DNA of 38,694 bases from Bacteroidales bacterium (GTDB taxonomy: Bacteria > Bacteroidota > Bacteroidia > Bacteroidales > FEN-979). Numbering within the stretch: position 1 is the stretch's first letter; each line of letters begins with the position of its first letter. Position numbers and translations under genes: made by a program. Under the pieces are notes generated by a model. The model ran no database searches, was not told where the DNA came from, and saw only the letters and a list, made by a program, of their open reading frames with translations. The stretch is taken from contig JALNWG010000026.1 in NCBI GenBank assembly GCA_023231005.1, positions 1 through 38,694 of the forward strand, in the 5' to 3' direction. Below are positions 26,505 to 33,910 of this stretch, one piece after another.

Positions 26505-27053
26505 TTATAAATTTTTAACTGCATTCCGAAAAGCAAATCCTCGTTCTTCATAGTTTTTAAACAAATCGAACGAAGCACAAGCCGGAGAAAGCAATACGGT
26601 ATCACCTTTGGAACTGATTGAATATGCTGTTTGTACCGCGTCCTCCATGGTTATTCTGTCAGTCATGGGAATTTTCAATTCGTCGAATGCTTCATGAATC
26701 CGGTGATTATCCAACCCGAGACAAATAATTGCTTTCACATGGCACCGAACTAAATTCCGGATTATCCCATAATCATTATCCCGCTCAACTCCTCCCACAA
26801 TCCATACAATTGGTTTGGAAATGGTCTCAAGGGCAAACCAGGTGGCATTCAGATTTGAAGATTTAGAATCATTGATGAATTCTATTCCATGAATAATCGC
26901 AACCGATTCAAGCCGGTGGTCAACATACTGAAAACCAGAAAAACTTTCCTTGATAAATTCTTTTCTGATTTCACGAATTTTAGGACCGATGGAGGCTGCC
27001 AACGAATCATAAACTGAGGGGTGTCCTTGTTTGGCTAAAGCTTCTAATGTCAT
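26505..27053 (-). CDS. murD: MurD C-terminal domain only (N-terminally truncated D-glutamate ligase)
   Basis: MurD normally adds D-Glu to UDP-MurNAc-L-Ala and has about 440-450 residues in three domains. This frame has 182 residues. It starts inside the last helix of the central domain (SVYDSLAAS, where full-length MurD has a GKHN..NS.AA-type motif). It then covers the whole C-terminal domain: HRLESVAIIHGIEFINDSK, WIVGGVERDNDY, and LLSPACASFDLFKNYEERG. The N-terminal UDP-binding fold and the ATP P-loop are absent. The intact mraY frame ends 5 bases upstream, and an in-frame TAA lies five codons before the ATG, so the frame cannot extend. Operon spacing to ftsW is normal (11 bases). It may be a real domain gene, a decaying remnant with a full copy elsewhere, or an assembly deletion. 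It cannot be a MurD ligase alone. Confidence 0.92.
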   Translation of the reverse strand: MTLEALAKQGHPSVYDSLAASIGPKIREIRKEFIKESFSGFQYVDHRLESVAIIHGIEFINDSKSSNLNATWFALETISKPIVWIVGGVERDNDYGIIRNLVRCHVKAIICLGLDNHRIHEAFDELKIPMTDRITMEDAVQTAYSISSKGDTVLLSPACASFDLFKNYEERGFAFRNAVKNL

Positions 27054-27058
27054 GGTTT

Positions 27059-28312
27059 CTATCTTAATTTAAGTGTCACAATAGTTAATACTGCCAGCAT
27101 AATTCCCACAATTAAAAAGCGGATGACGATTTTCGATTCATGGTAACCAAGCTTCTGAAAATGATGGTGTAATGGCGACATTCTGAATATCCGGCGACCT
27201 TCCCCATATCTACGTTTCGTGTATTTAAACCAACTTACCTGTAGAACAACTGAAAGGTTTTCTGCTAAAAAGATTCCACAAAAAATTGGAATCAGGATCT
27301 CTTTCCGAATCAGGATAGCAAATACAGCAACGATTCCACCTAATGCCAAACTCCCGGTGTCGCCCATAAAAACCTGCGCTGGATACGAGTTGTACCAGAG
27401 AAAACCAATGCAGGCCCCAATAAATGCCGAAATATATATGGCCAATTCACCTGAATTTGGTATGTACATAATATTCAAATAGTTGGCAAAGACTATATTC
27501 CCGGAAACATAGGCTAAAACCCCCAGAGTCAAACCAATAATCGCAGAACTCCCCGTCGCCAACCCATCTAATCCATCAGTTAAATTAGCCCCATTGGATA
27601 CAGAAATGACAATAAAAATAACAATAGGGATAAAAACAAGCCAGGTCCATTTTTTCGTTCCGGGTCCTATCCAGGAGATGAACCAGTTGTAGTCAAATTC
27701 GTTGTTTTTTACAAAAGGGATTGTCGTCTTTGTTGATTTTACCGCAGTTTTAGAAAAGAGCTTTGTCTTTTCTGCCCCGGATTCAACTGAAAAAACTTCA
27801 CTCGTTGGTACATAAGCTGTTTTCCGGATCCGTTCTCGAATCACGATGTCATGGCTGAAGTACATCGTGAAACCAACAATGAGACCAATACCGATTTGTC
27901 CCAAAACTTTAAGTTTTCCTGGTAATCCCTTTTTGTCTTTCTTGAATACCTTGATATAATCATCTAAAAATCCGACAATTCCAAGCCAAACGGTAGTGGC
28001 CAAAACAAGTATGATATAAATATTGAGCAATTTTGCAAATAAAAGCGTTGGAACAAGAATGGCAGCTAGAATGATCAGACCGCCCATGGTTGGTGTTCCT
28101 TGTTTTATTGCCTGACCATCTAATCCCAGATCACGTACGGTTTCACCCACCTGCTTTCTCCTCAAAAAGTTGATCAGCCTTTTGCCGATAATCATTGAAA
28201 TGAACAAGGATGTAATCAAAGCAGCAGCAGCCCTGAAGGAGATGTAATTAAAAACACCTGCTCCGGGAAAATCGAAAGCTTTGTCTAACCAGGTGAATAA
28301 ATAATACAACAT
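27059..28312 (-). CDS. mraY: Phospho-N-acetylmuramoyl-pentapeptide transferase
   Basis: This polytopic enzyme transfers phospho-MurNAc-pentapeptide to undecaprenyl phosphate, giving lipid I. It has 417 residues, longer than the 360 of E. coli because of a hydrophilic insert at about 155-222 between helices. Key motifs are intact: DDYIK at 117-121, NLTDGLDG at 243-250, MGDTGSLALGG, and the HHH motif in MSPLHHHFQKLG. Its start is 4 bases after the murE stop. The stop TAG at 27059-27061 is 5 bases before the truncated murD ATG; the C-terminus TIVTLKLR looks normal, so the loss affects only murD. Confidence 0.97.
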   Translation of the reverse strand: MLYYLFTWLDKAFDFPGAGVFNYISFRAAAALITSLFISMIIGKRLINFLRRKQVGETVRDLGLDGQAIKQGTPTMGGLIILAAILVPTLLFAKLLNIYIILVLATTVWLGIVGFLDDYIKVFKKDKKGLPGKLKVLGQIGIGLIVGFTMYFSHDIVIRERIRKTAYVPTSEVFSVESGAEKTKLFSKTAVKSTKTTIPFVKNNEFDYNWFISWIGPGTKKWTWLVFIPIVIFIVISVSNGANLTDGLDGLATGSSAIIGLTLGVLAYVSGNIVFANYLNIMYIPNSGELAIYISAFIGACIGFLWYNSYPAQVFMGDTGSLALGGIVAVFAILIRKEILIPIFCGIFLAENLSVVLQVSWFKYTKRRYGEGRRIFRMSPLHHHFQKLGYHESKIVIRFLIVGIMLAVLTIVTLKLR

Positions 28313-28316
28313 CGGT

Positions 28317-29789
28317 TTACGGATTTATATGATCACTATGTTCAAAAATCTGATGCAGAATATCCTTGTCGTCAAAATGATGCTTTACCCCCTTTATCTC
28401 CTGGTAGGTTTCATGACCCTTTCCGGCAACCAATACAATGTCACCTGATTTTGCCAGAGCACAGGCTGTTTTTATTGCTTCCAAACGGTTTACTATCGTC
28501 AATACCTTTCTTTCCTGGTGCTTTTCAACCCCCTGCTGCATCTCCGAAAGGATGACTTCTGGTTCTTCAAATCGCGGATTGTCAGAAGTAAGGATAACCC
28601 GGTCGCTTAAATTACAGGCAATCTGGGCCATAACAGGGCGTTTGGTGGCATCCCGGTTCCCGCCTGCTCCAACAACCGTAATAAGCTGTTCGTGATGTTC
28701 CCTGATCGTATTGATGGTTTCAAGAACATTTTGCAATGCATCAGGGGTGTGGGCATAATCAACAATCGCCGTGATGCCATCTCCAGACAATACATAATTG
28801 AAGCGGCCTTCCACTGGCTCCATGTGGCTAAGTATGGTAAGCACGGTTGTTTTATCCATCCCTAAAATCATCGCTGTGCCATAAACCGAAAGAAGATTGT
28901 AAGCATTAAAAATTCCGATCAGTTTGCAAAAGACTTCTACCCCATCGAAATTGAGTTGAAGACCGTGGATTTGGTTTTCGAGGATCTTGCAATGAAAATC
29001 AGCCATGCTCTTTACACTGTATGTGTATTTTTTTGCCTGGGTATTTTGAAGCATGACCATCCCATTCTTATCATCTTTATTCACCAAGGCAAATGAATTG
29101 TTCGGAAGAAAGTCGAAAAATCTTTTTTTGACTTTCAGATATGCCTCGAAGGTCTTATGATAATCAAGATGATCGTGGGTAATATTTGAGAAAACGCCAC
29201 CCCGATAAGTGAGCCCGGCAATCCGCTCTTGGTCTATTGCATGCGATGAGACCTCCATAAAGCAATAGCTGCATCCGGCCTCGACCATCTTGGCCAGGAG
29301 CTCATTGAGCTGTAGTGGATCCGGCGTGGTGTGGGAAGCCGGAATCTCATTGTTGTTGATTTTATTGATTATGGTAGAGATGAGGCCAACTCCAAAACCC
29401 AGTTCCATAAACAAACGGTATAAAAGGGTCACCGTCGTGGTTTTTCCGTTTGTTCCGGTTACTCCGACCAGGGCTAAATTTCCGGAAGGATTTCCAAAAT
29501 AATTGGAAGCCATGATTCCCAAAGCTATATTGGTTTTCCTTACCTCGATATAACAAATTTCTGGATGTAAAGAAGTGGGTAATTGCTCACAAACAACTGC
29601 TATTGCCCCTTTTTCAATGGCTAATTCAATGAAATTATGACCATCGGAAGTCCCCCCTTTTACAGCAAAAAATATACTCCTGGGTTTAACCTTCCGCGAA
29701 TCGAATTCCAATCCGCTGATCTTTAGGTCTGTATCGCCATGAACCCGGAGAATCTCAACATTACATAATATATCGCTTAACGGTTTCAT
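28317..29789 (-). CDS. murE: UDP-MurNAc-tripeptide synthetase (meso-diaminopimelate-adding)
   Basis: This ligase adds the third stem residue to UDP-MurNAc-L-Ala-D-Glu. It has 490 residues and three complete Mur domains. P-loop GVTGTNGKTTT spans 109-119, and K220 in YLKVKKRFF is the likely carbamylated lysine. The substrate-specifying DNPR motif is at 403-406, which in this family predicts meso-diaminopimelate rather than lysine. The wall is therefore probably the usual A1-gamma type. Its substrate is the product of MurD, so a MurD activity must exist in the cell. The start overlaps the ftsI stop by 4 bases (ATGA). Confidence 0.98.
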   Translation of the reverse strand: MKPLSDILCNVEILRVHGDTDLKISGLEFDSRKVKPRSIFFAVKGGTSDGHNFIELAIEKGAIAVVCEQLPTSLHPEICYIEVRKTNIALGIMASNYFGNPSGNLALVGVTGTNGKTTTVTLLYRLFMELGFGVGLISTIINKINNNEIPASHTTPDPLQLNELLAKMVEAGCSYCFMEVSSHAIDQERIAGLTYRGGVFSNITHDHLDYHKTFEAYLKVKKRFFDFLPNNSFALVNKDDKNGMVMLQNTQAKKYTYSVKSMADFHCKILENQIHGLQLNFDGVEVFCKLIGIFNAYNLLSVYGTAMILGMDKTTVLTILSHMEPVEGRFNYVLSGDGITAIVDYAHTPDALQNVLETINTIREHHEQLITVVGAGGNRDATKRPVMAQIACNLSDRVILTSDNPRFEEPEVILSEMQQGVEKHQERKVLTIVNRLEAIKTACALAKSGDIVLVAGKGHETYQEIKGVKHHFDDKDILHQIFEHSDHINP

Positions 29790-31933
29790 CCCTGTGATTT
29801 CGGTTTTTCTGTTTTCATCTGTAACTCAATTATTACCGGTAATCCTTTGCTGATGAATGTTTGTGGAGGAATGGATTGCCTTATAACCATGCCTTTTCCA
29901 TTGACAAGCACCCGGAGACCTTGTTGTTCCAAAAGGTAAAGGGCATCTTTTAGTCCCATCCCGGTAACATCGGGCATGATTCCCCGGGTAACTCCTTTTG
30001 ATATCAGGATGATGCCATTTTTTTCTGGTTCCGGTTGTGCCCAGATGGCCTGGCTGTTTTGAGATTTAGTAGTCATATTCAGGTAGGCGAAGGTAGCCTC
30101 CAGCTCTTTCATTTGTCCTGCATGTGCTGTGGGAATAGGGGAAATGGTAGTGTCATGAGGAAGGGGAATTACAATGTCCGGACGGGTAGCATAGAGTTTA
30201 TCTGATAATTCCCTGAAAACAGGTGCAGCAACGGAACCGCCATAATATTTTCCCTTTTTCGGATTGTTGATAACAACAATACAGGTGTATTTAGGATGAT
30301 CGGCCGGGAAATATCCAACAAAGGTTCCTTTATATTGCACCTGCTTCGTTCCTTTCCGATATCCTTTATTGTTCGCTGCTAATTGTGCTGTGCCAGTTTT
30401 TCCTGCAATTTTATAATTGGGTGTTTTAATGCATGCTCCTGTTCCTTCTTCCACAACACCCTCAAGTAATATCTGAGCTTTACGGATGGTAGCAGGGGAG
30501 ACAATCTGAGGGTTGATGACTTCCGGCCGAAAACGTTGTATGACTTGTCCATTTCTTCTGATTTCCCTGACGAATAAGGGTTTCACCATCACACCGTTAT
30601 TGGCCACTGCATTGTATAAAGTGAGTAGGTGGATGGGAGCCAGGGAAATCTCATACCCGATCGACATCCATGGAATGGATAAGGCTGACCAGTATTTGCT
30701 TTTCGTATTCTTGATATAGGGTTTTCCTTCACCGGCAATCTGCAAATTCAAAGGACGGTTGATTCCAATCCGATAGAGTCCATCGATAAATTTTTGAGGA
30801 GTTGCTGCATAAGCGTTGAAGATTATTTTTGAGGTCCCGACATTGGATGATTTTTCAAATACCTGGCGGGCAGTGATCACCCCCAGCCCGTGATGGGAAT
30901 CTTCCATTTTTCGTCCATAATACATTGCTACACCTCCGGAACAATTGACGGGAGTTTCAAGGTCCACTTTTCCATCATCAAGAGCAACCAGAAACGAGGC
31001 TAGCTTGAATGTGGAACCTGTTTCCTGACTTTCTCCAATGGCATAATTGAATATTTCCTCATAAGTTCCGCTTTTTGTTCTTCCAAGGTTAGCCATGGCA
31101 CGGAGGTAACCGGTTTGAACTTCCATCAGGATCACACATCCATGATCGGCGCTATCAGCGATCAATTCTTTTCGTAAGGAAGATTCGGCAAAATCCTGCA
31201 GGTTGATATCAAAGGTTGTAATGATATCATCGCCATTTTGTGGTTCAATCTGATTTTCCGGATCTACTGGCATCCAGGCTTGCCCACCCACCCTTCGCAT
31301 GAGCCGCTGACCGTTAATTCCCTGAAGGTTTTTAGTAAAGGAACCCTCCAATCCAACATAGACCTTGTTTTCGCCCTCTCCACTCTCGTACCCGATAATC
31401 CTTCTTGCCAGTGATTTATAAGGAAGTTCCCGTTCAAACTGAGCTAAGACGATCAGACCTCCTTTAAACTTGCCTCTTCTGAAAATCGGAAATTTCCGCA
31501 TTTTATTCAGATCTGGAAAAGTAACATCACGCTGGATCAGGAGATAACGCGATTTATTCCGCCGGCCTTCCCATAGCATATCTTTATATTCTGAAGGAGA
31601 TTTGTCTTTGAACAAACGGGATAAGTTGGCAGCGAGTGAATCAACATTATTCCGGAATAATTCATCAGTAATTGAATCCGTCATAACATCCATCCGTATC
31701 TCAAAAATTGGAATACTGACAGCCAGCAGGGTGCCATTGTCGGCACAAATATTCCCCCGGATGGCATCCAGCTCAAATAGATGGATTTCCTGTTTGAGCG
31801 CCATGTCGTGATACTTCTTTTTTTCAAATTGCTGGATCATGATCACCCGGGCAATGATGAATAGTCCAAATAATAACACCCCCAGATAAACCAGGTAAAC
31901 CCTGACCAATATGTCTTTTTTAATGTCCTTCAT
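29786..31933 (-). CDS. ftsI: Septal penicillin-binding protein (FtsI/PBP3) with PASTA domain
   Basis: This class B transpeptidase cross-links septal peptidoglycan. It has 715 residues. One N-terminal transmembrane helix (about 10-32) is followed by the pedestal domain. The transpeptidase domain has S307-T-F-K310, S362-S-N-type motif KSSNV (361-365), and KTGTA at 512-516. A single PASTA domain lies at about 648-710 (MPDVTGMGLKDALYLLEQQG). One C-terminal PASTA is usual in Bacteroidota FtsI by my recollection. Its first 14 bases overlap the ftsL 3' end. Confidence 0.97.
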   Translation of the reverse strand: MKDIKKDILVRVYLVYLGVLLFGLFIIARVIMIQQFEKKKYHDMALKQEIHLFELDAIRGNICADNGTLLAVSIPIFEIRMDVMTDSITDELFRNNVDSLAANLSRLFKDKSPSEYKDMLWEGRRNKSRYLLIQRDVTFPDLNKMRKFPIFRRGKFKGGLIVLAQFERELPYKSLARRIIGYESGEGENKVYVGLEGSFTKNLQGINGQRLMRRVGGQAWMPVDPENQIEPQNGDDIITTFDINLQDFAESSLRKELIADSADHGCVILMEVQTGYLRAMANLGRTKSGTYEEIFNYAIGESQETGSTFKLASFLVALDDGKVDLETPVNCSGGVAMYYGRKMEDSHHGLGVITARQVFEKSSNVGTSKIIFNAYAATPQKFIDGLYRIGINRPLNLQIAGEGKPYIKNTKSKYWSALSIPWMSIGYEISLAPIHLLTLYNAVANNGVMVKPLFVREIRRNGQVIQRFRPEVINPQIVSPATIRKAQILLEGVVEEGTGACIKTPNYKIAGKTGTAQLAANNKGYRKGTKQVQYKGTFVGYFPADHPKYTCIVVINNPKKGKYYGGSVAAPVFRELSDKLYATRPDIVIPLPHDTTISPIPTAHAGQMKELEATFAYLNMTTKSQNSQAIWAQPEPEKNGIILISKGVTRGIMPDVTGMGLKDALYLLEQQGLRVLVNGKGMVIRQSIPPQTFISKGLPVIIELQMKTEKPKSQG

Positions 31934-32369
31934 TCGTTACAGCTTGTTTCTGTTTTAAAGAAGCGCCAGAATAGAGGATTTTATAAGGTGGCATTGCCGA
32001 TTCTTTTAATCCAAAGAGTGATGCACGTTTCGAAATTTCCGATTGCCGGCCTTGAAACATGAGGGCCGATTTTGTTGTAATGTATTGATAACGAAGTTCT
32101 TTAAGCTCGTTTTTTATCCGTTCAATATCTTTGAATTTTTTTTCTGTATAATATGTGTTGCCAATATAGATCATTGCTAAGAGTGCGATATATAAGAGAA
32201 AAGGAAGATTCCCGACAACCCATTCACGAGAGAGATAATCTCCTCCCAGTACTTCTTTGATCGCCCTTCTCCCTTTCCGGATTTTTTTTACGGGTTTAAC
32301 CGGTTCTTTCAAATTTCCCTTGATGGGATCTGATTCCGGTTCAATATGATCCTTGTTTTCCTCCATCAT
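31920..32369 (-). CDS. ftsL: FtsL-like bitopic division protein
   Basis: This small divisome protein has 149 residues when started at the ATG at 32369. A GTG at 32393 would overlap rsmH, and an ATG one codon later is also possible. It has a long charged, basic cytosolic N-terminus (KPVKKIRKGRRAIKEVLGG), one transmembrane helix (LPFLLYIALLAMIYIG), and a periplasmic coiled coil (about residues 85-120, KKFKDIERIKNELKELRYQY). Identity rests on topology and position between rsmH and ftsI, as FtsL sequences diverge strongly. It starts 4 bases after the rsmH stop. Confidence 0.85.
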   Translation of the reverse strand: MMEENKDHIEPESDPIKGNLKEPVKPVKKIRKGRRAIKEVLGGDYLSREWVVGNLPFLLYIALLAMIYIGNTYYTEKKFKDIERIKNELKELRYQYITTKSALMFQGRQSEISKRASLFGLKESAMPPYKILYSGASLKQKQAVTNEGH

Positions 32370-32373
32370 TATG

Positions 32374-33279
32374 TCATATTTTTTCCGCCACACGCATTTT
32401 GGCGCTACGGGCCCTGTTGTTTTCTGAAATTTCTTCCGGAGTGGGTACCATGGCTTTCCGGGTTATTACCTTGAGTGGCGTTAGAATGTTCCCGTAAAAA
32501 TCTTTTTCAATTTTCCCTTCAAAATTTCCCGAACGAAAAAAATTCTTGACGAGTTTGTCTTCCAGCGAGTGGTATGAAATGACAACCAACCTTCCTCCGG
32601 GTTTCAATGCTTGAACCGCTTGTTTCAGAAATTCCTGAAGTGCATCCATCTCCTCGTTTACTACGATACGGAGAGCCTGAAAAACCTGTGCCTGATATTT
32701 AAACTCTTTTCCCCGTTCAGCACAGGTATTGATGATTCCCTTCAATTCCGAAGTTGTGTATAGGGGTTTCATCTTCCTCGATTCCACAATTCTGGCAGCC
32801 AGTTTGTGGGCATTCCGAACTTCACCATAAGTATAGAAAAGAGCAGACAAATCCGCTTCACTGTAACCATTTACAATTTCGCGGGCTGTTAATTTCTTCC
32901 GCTGGTCCATGCGCATATCAAGCATTCCGTCGAACCGGGTGGAAAATCCACGATCGGCCTGGTCAATCTGGTGGGAAGAGATTCCGAGATCGGCCAATAT
33001 CCCGTCTACGGGAATTGCATTGTGGAGCTTCAGAAAGTTCCGGAGAAACCGGAAATTACTGTTGACCATGATCAGCTTAGGATCGTCTATCTTGTTCTGG
33101 ATAGCCTCTTCATCCTGATCAAAAGCGATGACTTTTCCTTCTTTTAGCATCGCGAGAATGGCCCGGGTGTGTCCTCCTCCTCCATAGGTTACATCAGCAT
33201 AATAGCCGCCGGGCCGAATGGCCAAAGCCTGAATACTTTCGTCAAGTAAAACACTCTTATGGTAATTCATCAATGGCAT
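32374..33279 (-). CDS. rsmH: 16S rRNA (cytosine1402-N4)-methyltransferase
   Basis: This enzyme, also called MraW, methylates C1402 of 16S rRNA. It has 301 residues. The N-terminus is HKSVLLDESIQAL, SAM-binding motif I is YADVTYGGGGHTRAIL, and it contains GILADLGISSHQID, GFSTRFDGMLDMRMD and the end ENNRARSAKMRVAEKI, all characteristic. ATGs at 33279 and 33270 are both possible; homologues typically begin at the second (MNYH). It overlaps the mraZ 3' end by about 14-23 bases. Confidence 0.97.
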   Translation of the reverse strand: MPLMNYHKSVLLDESIQALAIRPGGYYADVTYGGGGHTRAILAMLKEGKVIAFDQDEEAIQNKIDDPKLIMVNSNFRFLRNFLKLHNAIPVDGILADLGISSHQIDQADRGFSTRFDGMLDMRMDQRKKLTAREIVNGYSEADLSALFYTYGEVRNAHKLAARIVESRKMKPLYTTSELKGIINTCAERGKEFKYQAQVFQALRIVVNEEMDALQEFLKQAVQALKPGGRLVVISYHSLEDKLVKNFFRSGNFEGKIEKDFYGNILTPLKVITRKAMVPTPEEISENNRARSAKMRVAEKI

Positions 33280-33739
33280 CGCTTCTATCGTGTTTACCCA
33301 TTACTTTTTCTGCCAGGAGCGCAAAGTCTTCCGGCTCTTTTGACAACAGTTGCTGATACGTTGATTTATCCCAAACCTCAATGCGGTCGGAGTAAGCAAA
33401 TAAGATGACCTCTTTTTCAATAGCTGCGAAACCCAGGAGTGACTTGGGCAGCAATAACCGGTTTTGGCTGTCGAGCGTTAATTCTGTGGCTCCATTGTAG
33501 AAAAACCTTACAAAACGTCGGTTATCCTTGACGAACAGGTTTAACTTGTTGATGTTGTCAGTGGTCTCTTTCCAAACATCATGCGGAAATAAAACCAGAC
33601 ATCCTTCAAATCCACGGTTAATGACAAATTTATCCTGTGCCTCCGGGCTGATCTGTTTCTTCAGTGCAGCAGGAAGGATGATCCGGCTTTTTTCATCGAG
33701 CCGGCATTCAAATTCTCCGATAAGGTTGGTAGTGGACAA
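33257..33739 (-). CDS. mraZ: Transcriptional regulator MraZ (non-ATG start)
   Basis: MraZ is a ring-forming DNA-binding protein of the AbrB/SpoVT fold that represses its own dcw operon. There are two copies of the fold: GEFECRLDEKSRIILPAALKKQ and ATELTLDSQNRLLLPKSLLGF. No ATG exists before the first fold. I chose the TTG at 33737-33739 (160 residues), which places the start a few residues before the conserved LIGEFE, as in homologues. The first alternative in frame, GTG at 33790, would give 177 residues but lies inside the operator repeats and adds a cysteine-rich leader unlike the family. It is the first gene of the cluster. Confidence 0.9.
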   Translation of the reverse strand: MSTTNLIGEFECRLDEKSRIILPAALKKQISPEAQDKFVINRGFEGCLVLFPHDVWKETTDNINKLNLFVKDNRRFVRFFYNGATELTLDSQNRLLLPKSLLGFAAIEKEVILFAYSDRIEVWDKSTYQQLLSKEPEDFALLAEKVMGKHDRSDAIDELP

Positions 33740-33757
33740 CTGATTTGTTTTCGAGTG

Positions 33758-33765
33758 TAAATATA
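33758..33765 (-). promoter_or_regulatory. Possible -7 element of the mraZ promoter
   Basis: On the minus strand, TATATTTA is a one-mismatch TAnnTTTG. It lies just downstream of the GTGGAG repeats and 18 bases upstream of the TTG start. If real, the repeats would cover the -33 region, so MraZ binding would block RNA polymerase. No TTTG -33 box is seen. Confidence 0.25.
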
Positions 33766-33774
33766 GACAAAAAT

Positions 33775-33800
33775 CTCCACAATTCTCCACTTGGCTCCAC
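33775..33800 (-). promoter_or_regulatory. Putative MraZ operator: three GTGGAG direct repeats, 10-bp period
   Basis: On the minus strand the hexamer GTGGAG occurs at 33795-33800, 33785-33790 and 33775-33780, separated by CCAA and AATT. Known MraZ boxes in E. coli are TGGGN repeats with 5-base spacers, also a 10-bp period, upstream of mraZ; here the core is TGGAG with the same geometry. The position 36 bases before the likely TTG start fits autoregulation. Confidence 0.75.
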
Positions 33801-33910
33801 TTGTTAATAACTTTTTTTACAAACTGGAATTAGTAATTGAAAATTGATCCATGAAAAGATCAGGGAATAAGATTTTTAAAAAGGAAAAATAAAGTGGGTT
33901 AATAAAAAAT

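Noticed and set aside
26505..27053. Frameshifted full-length murD
   Set aside because: A frameshift would leave the N-terminal half readable in another frame upstream, but the bases upstream are the intact mraY gene.
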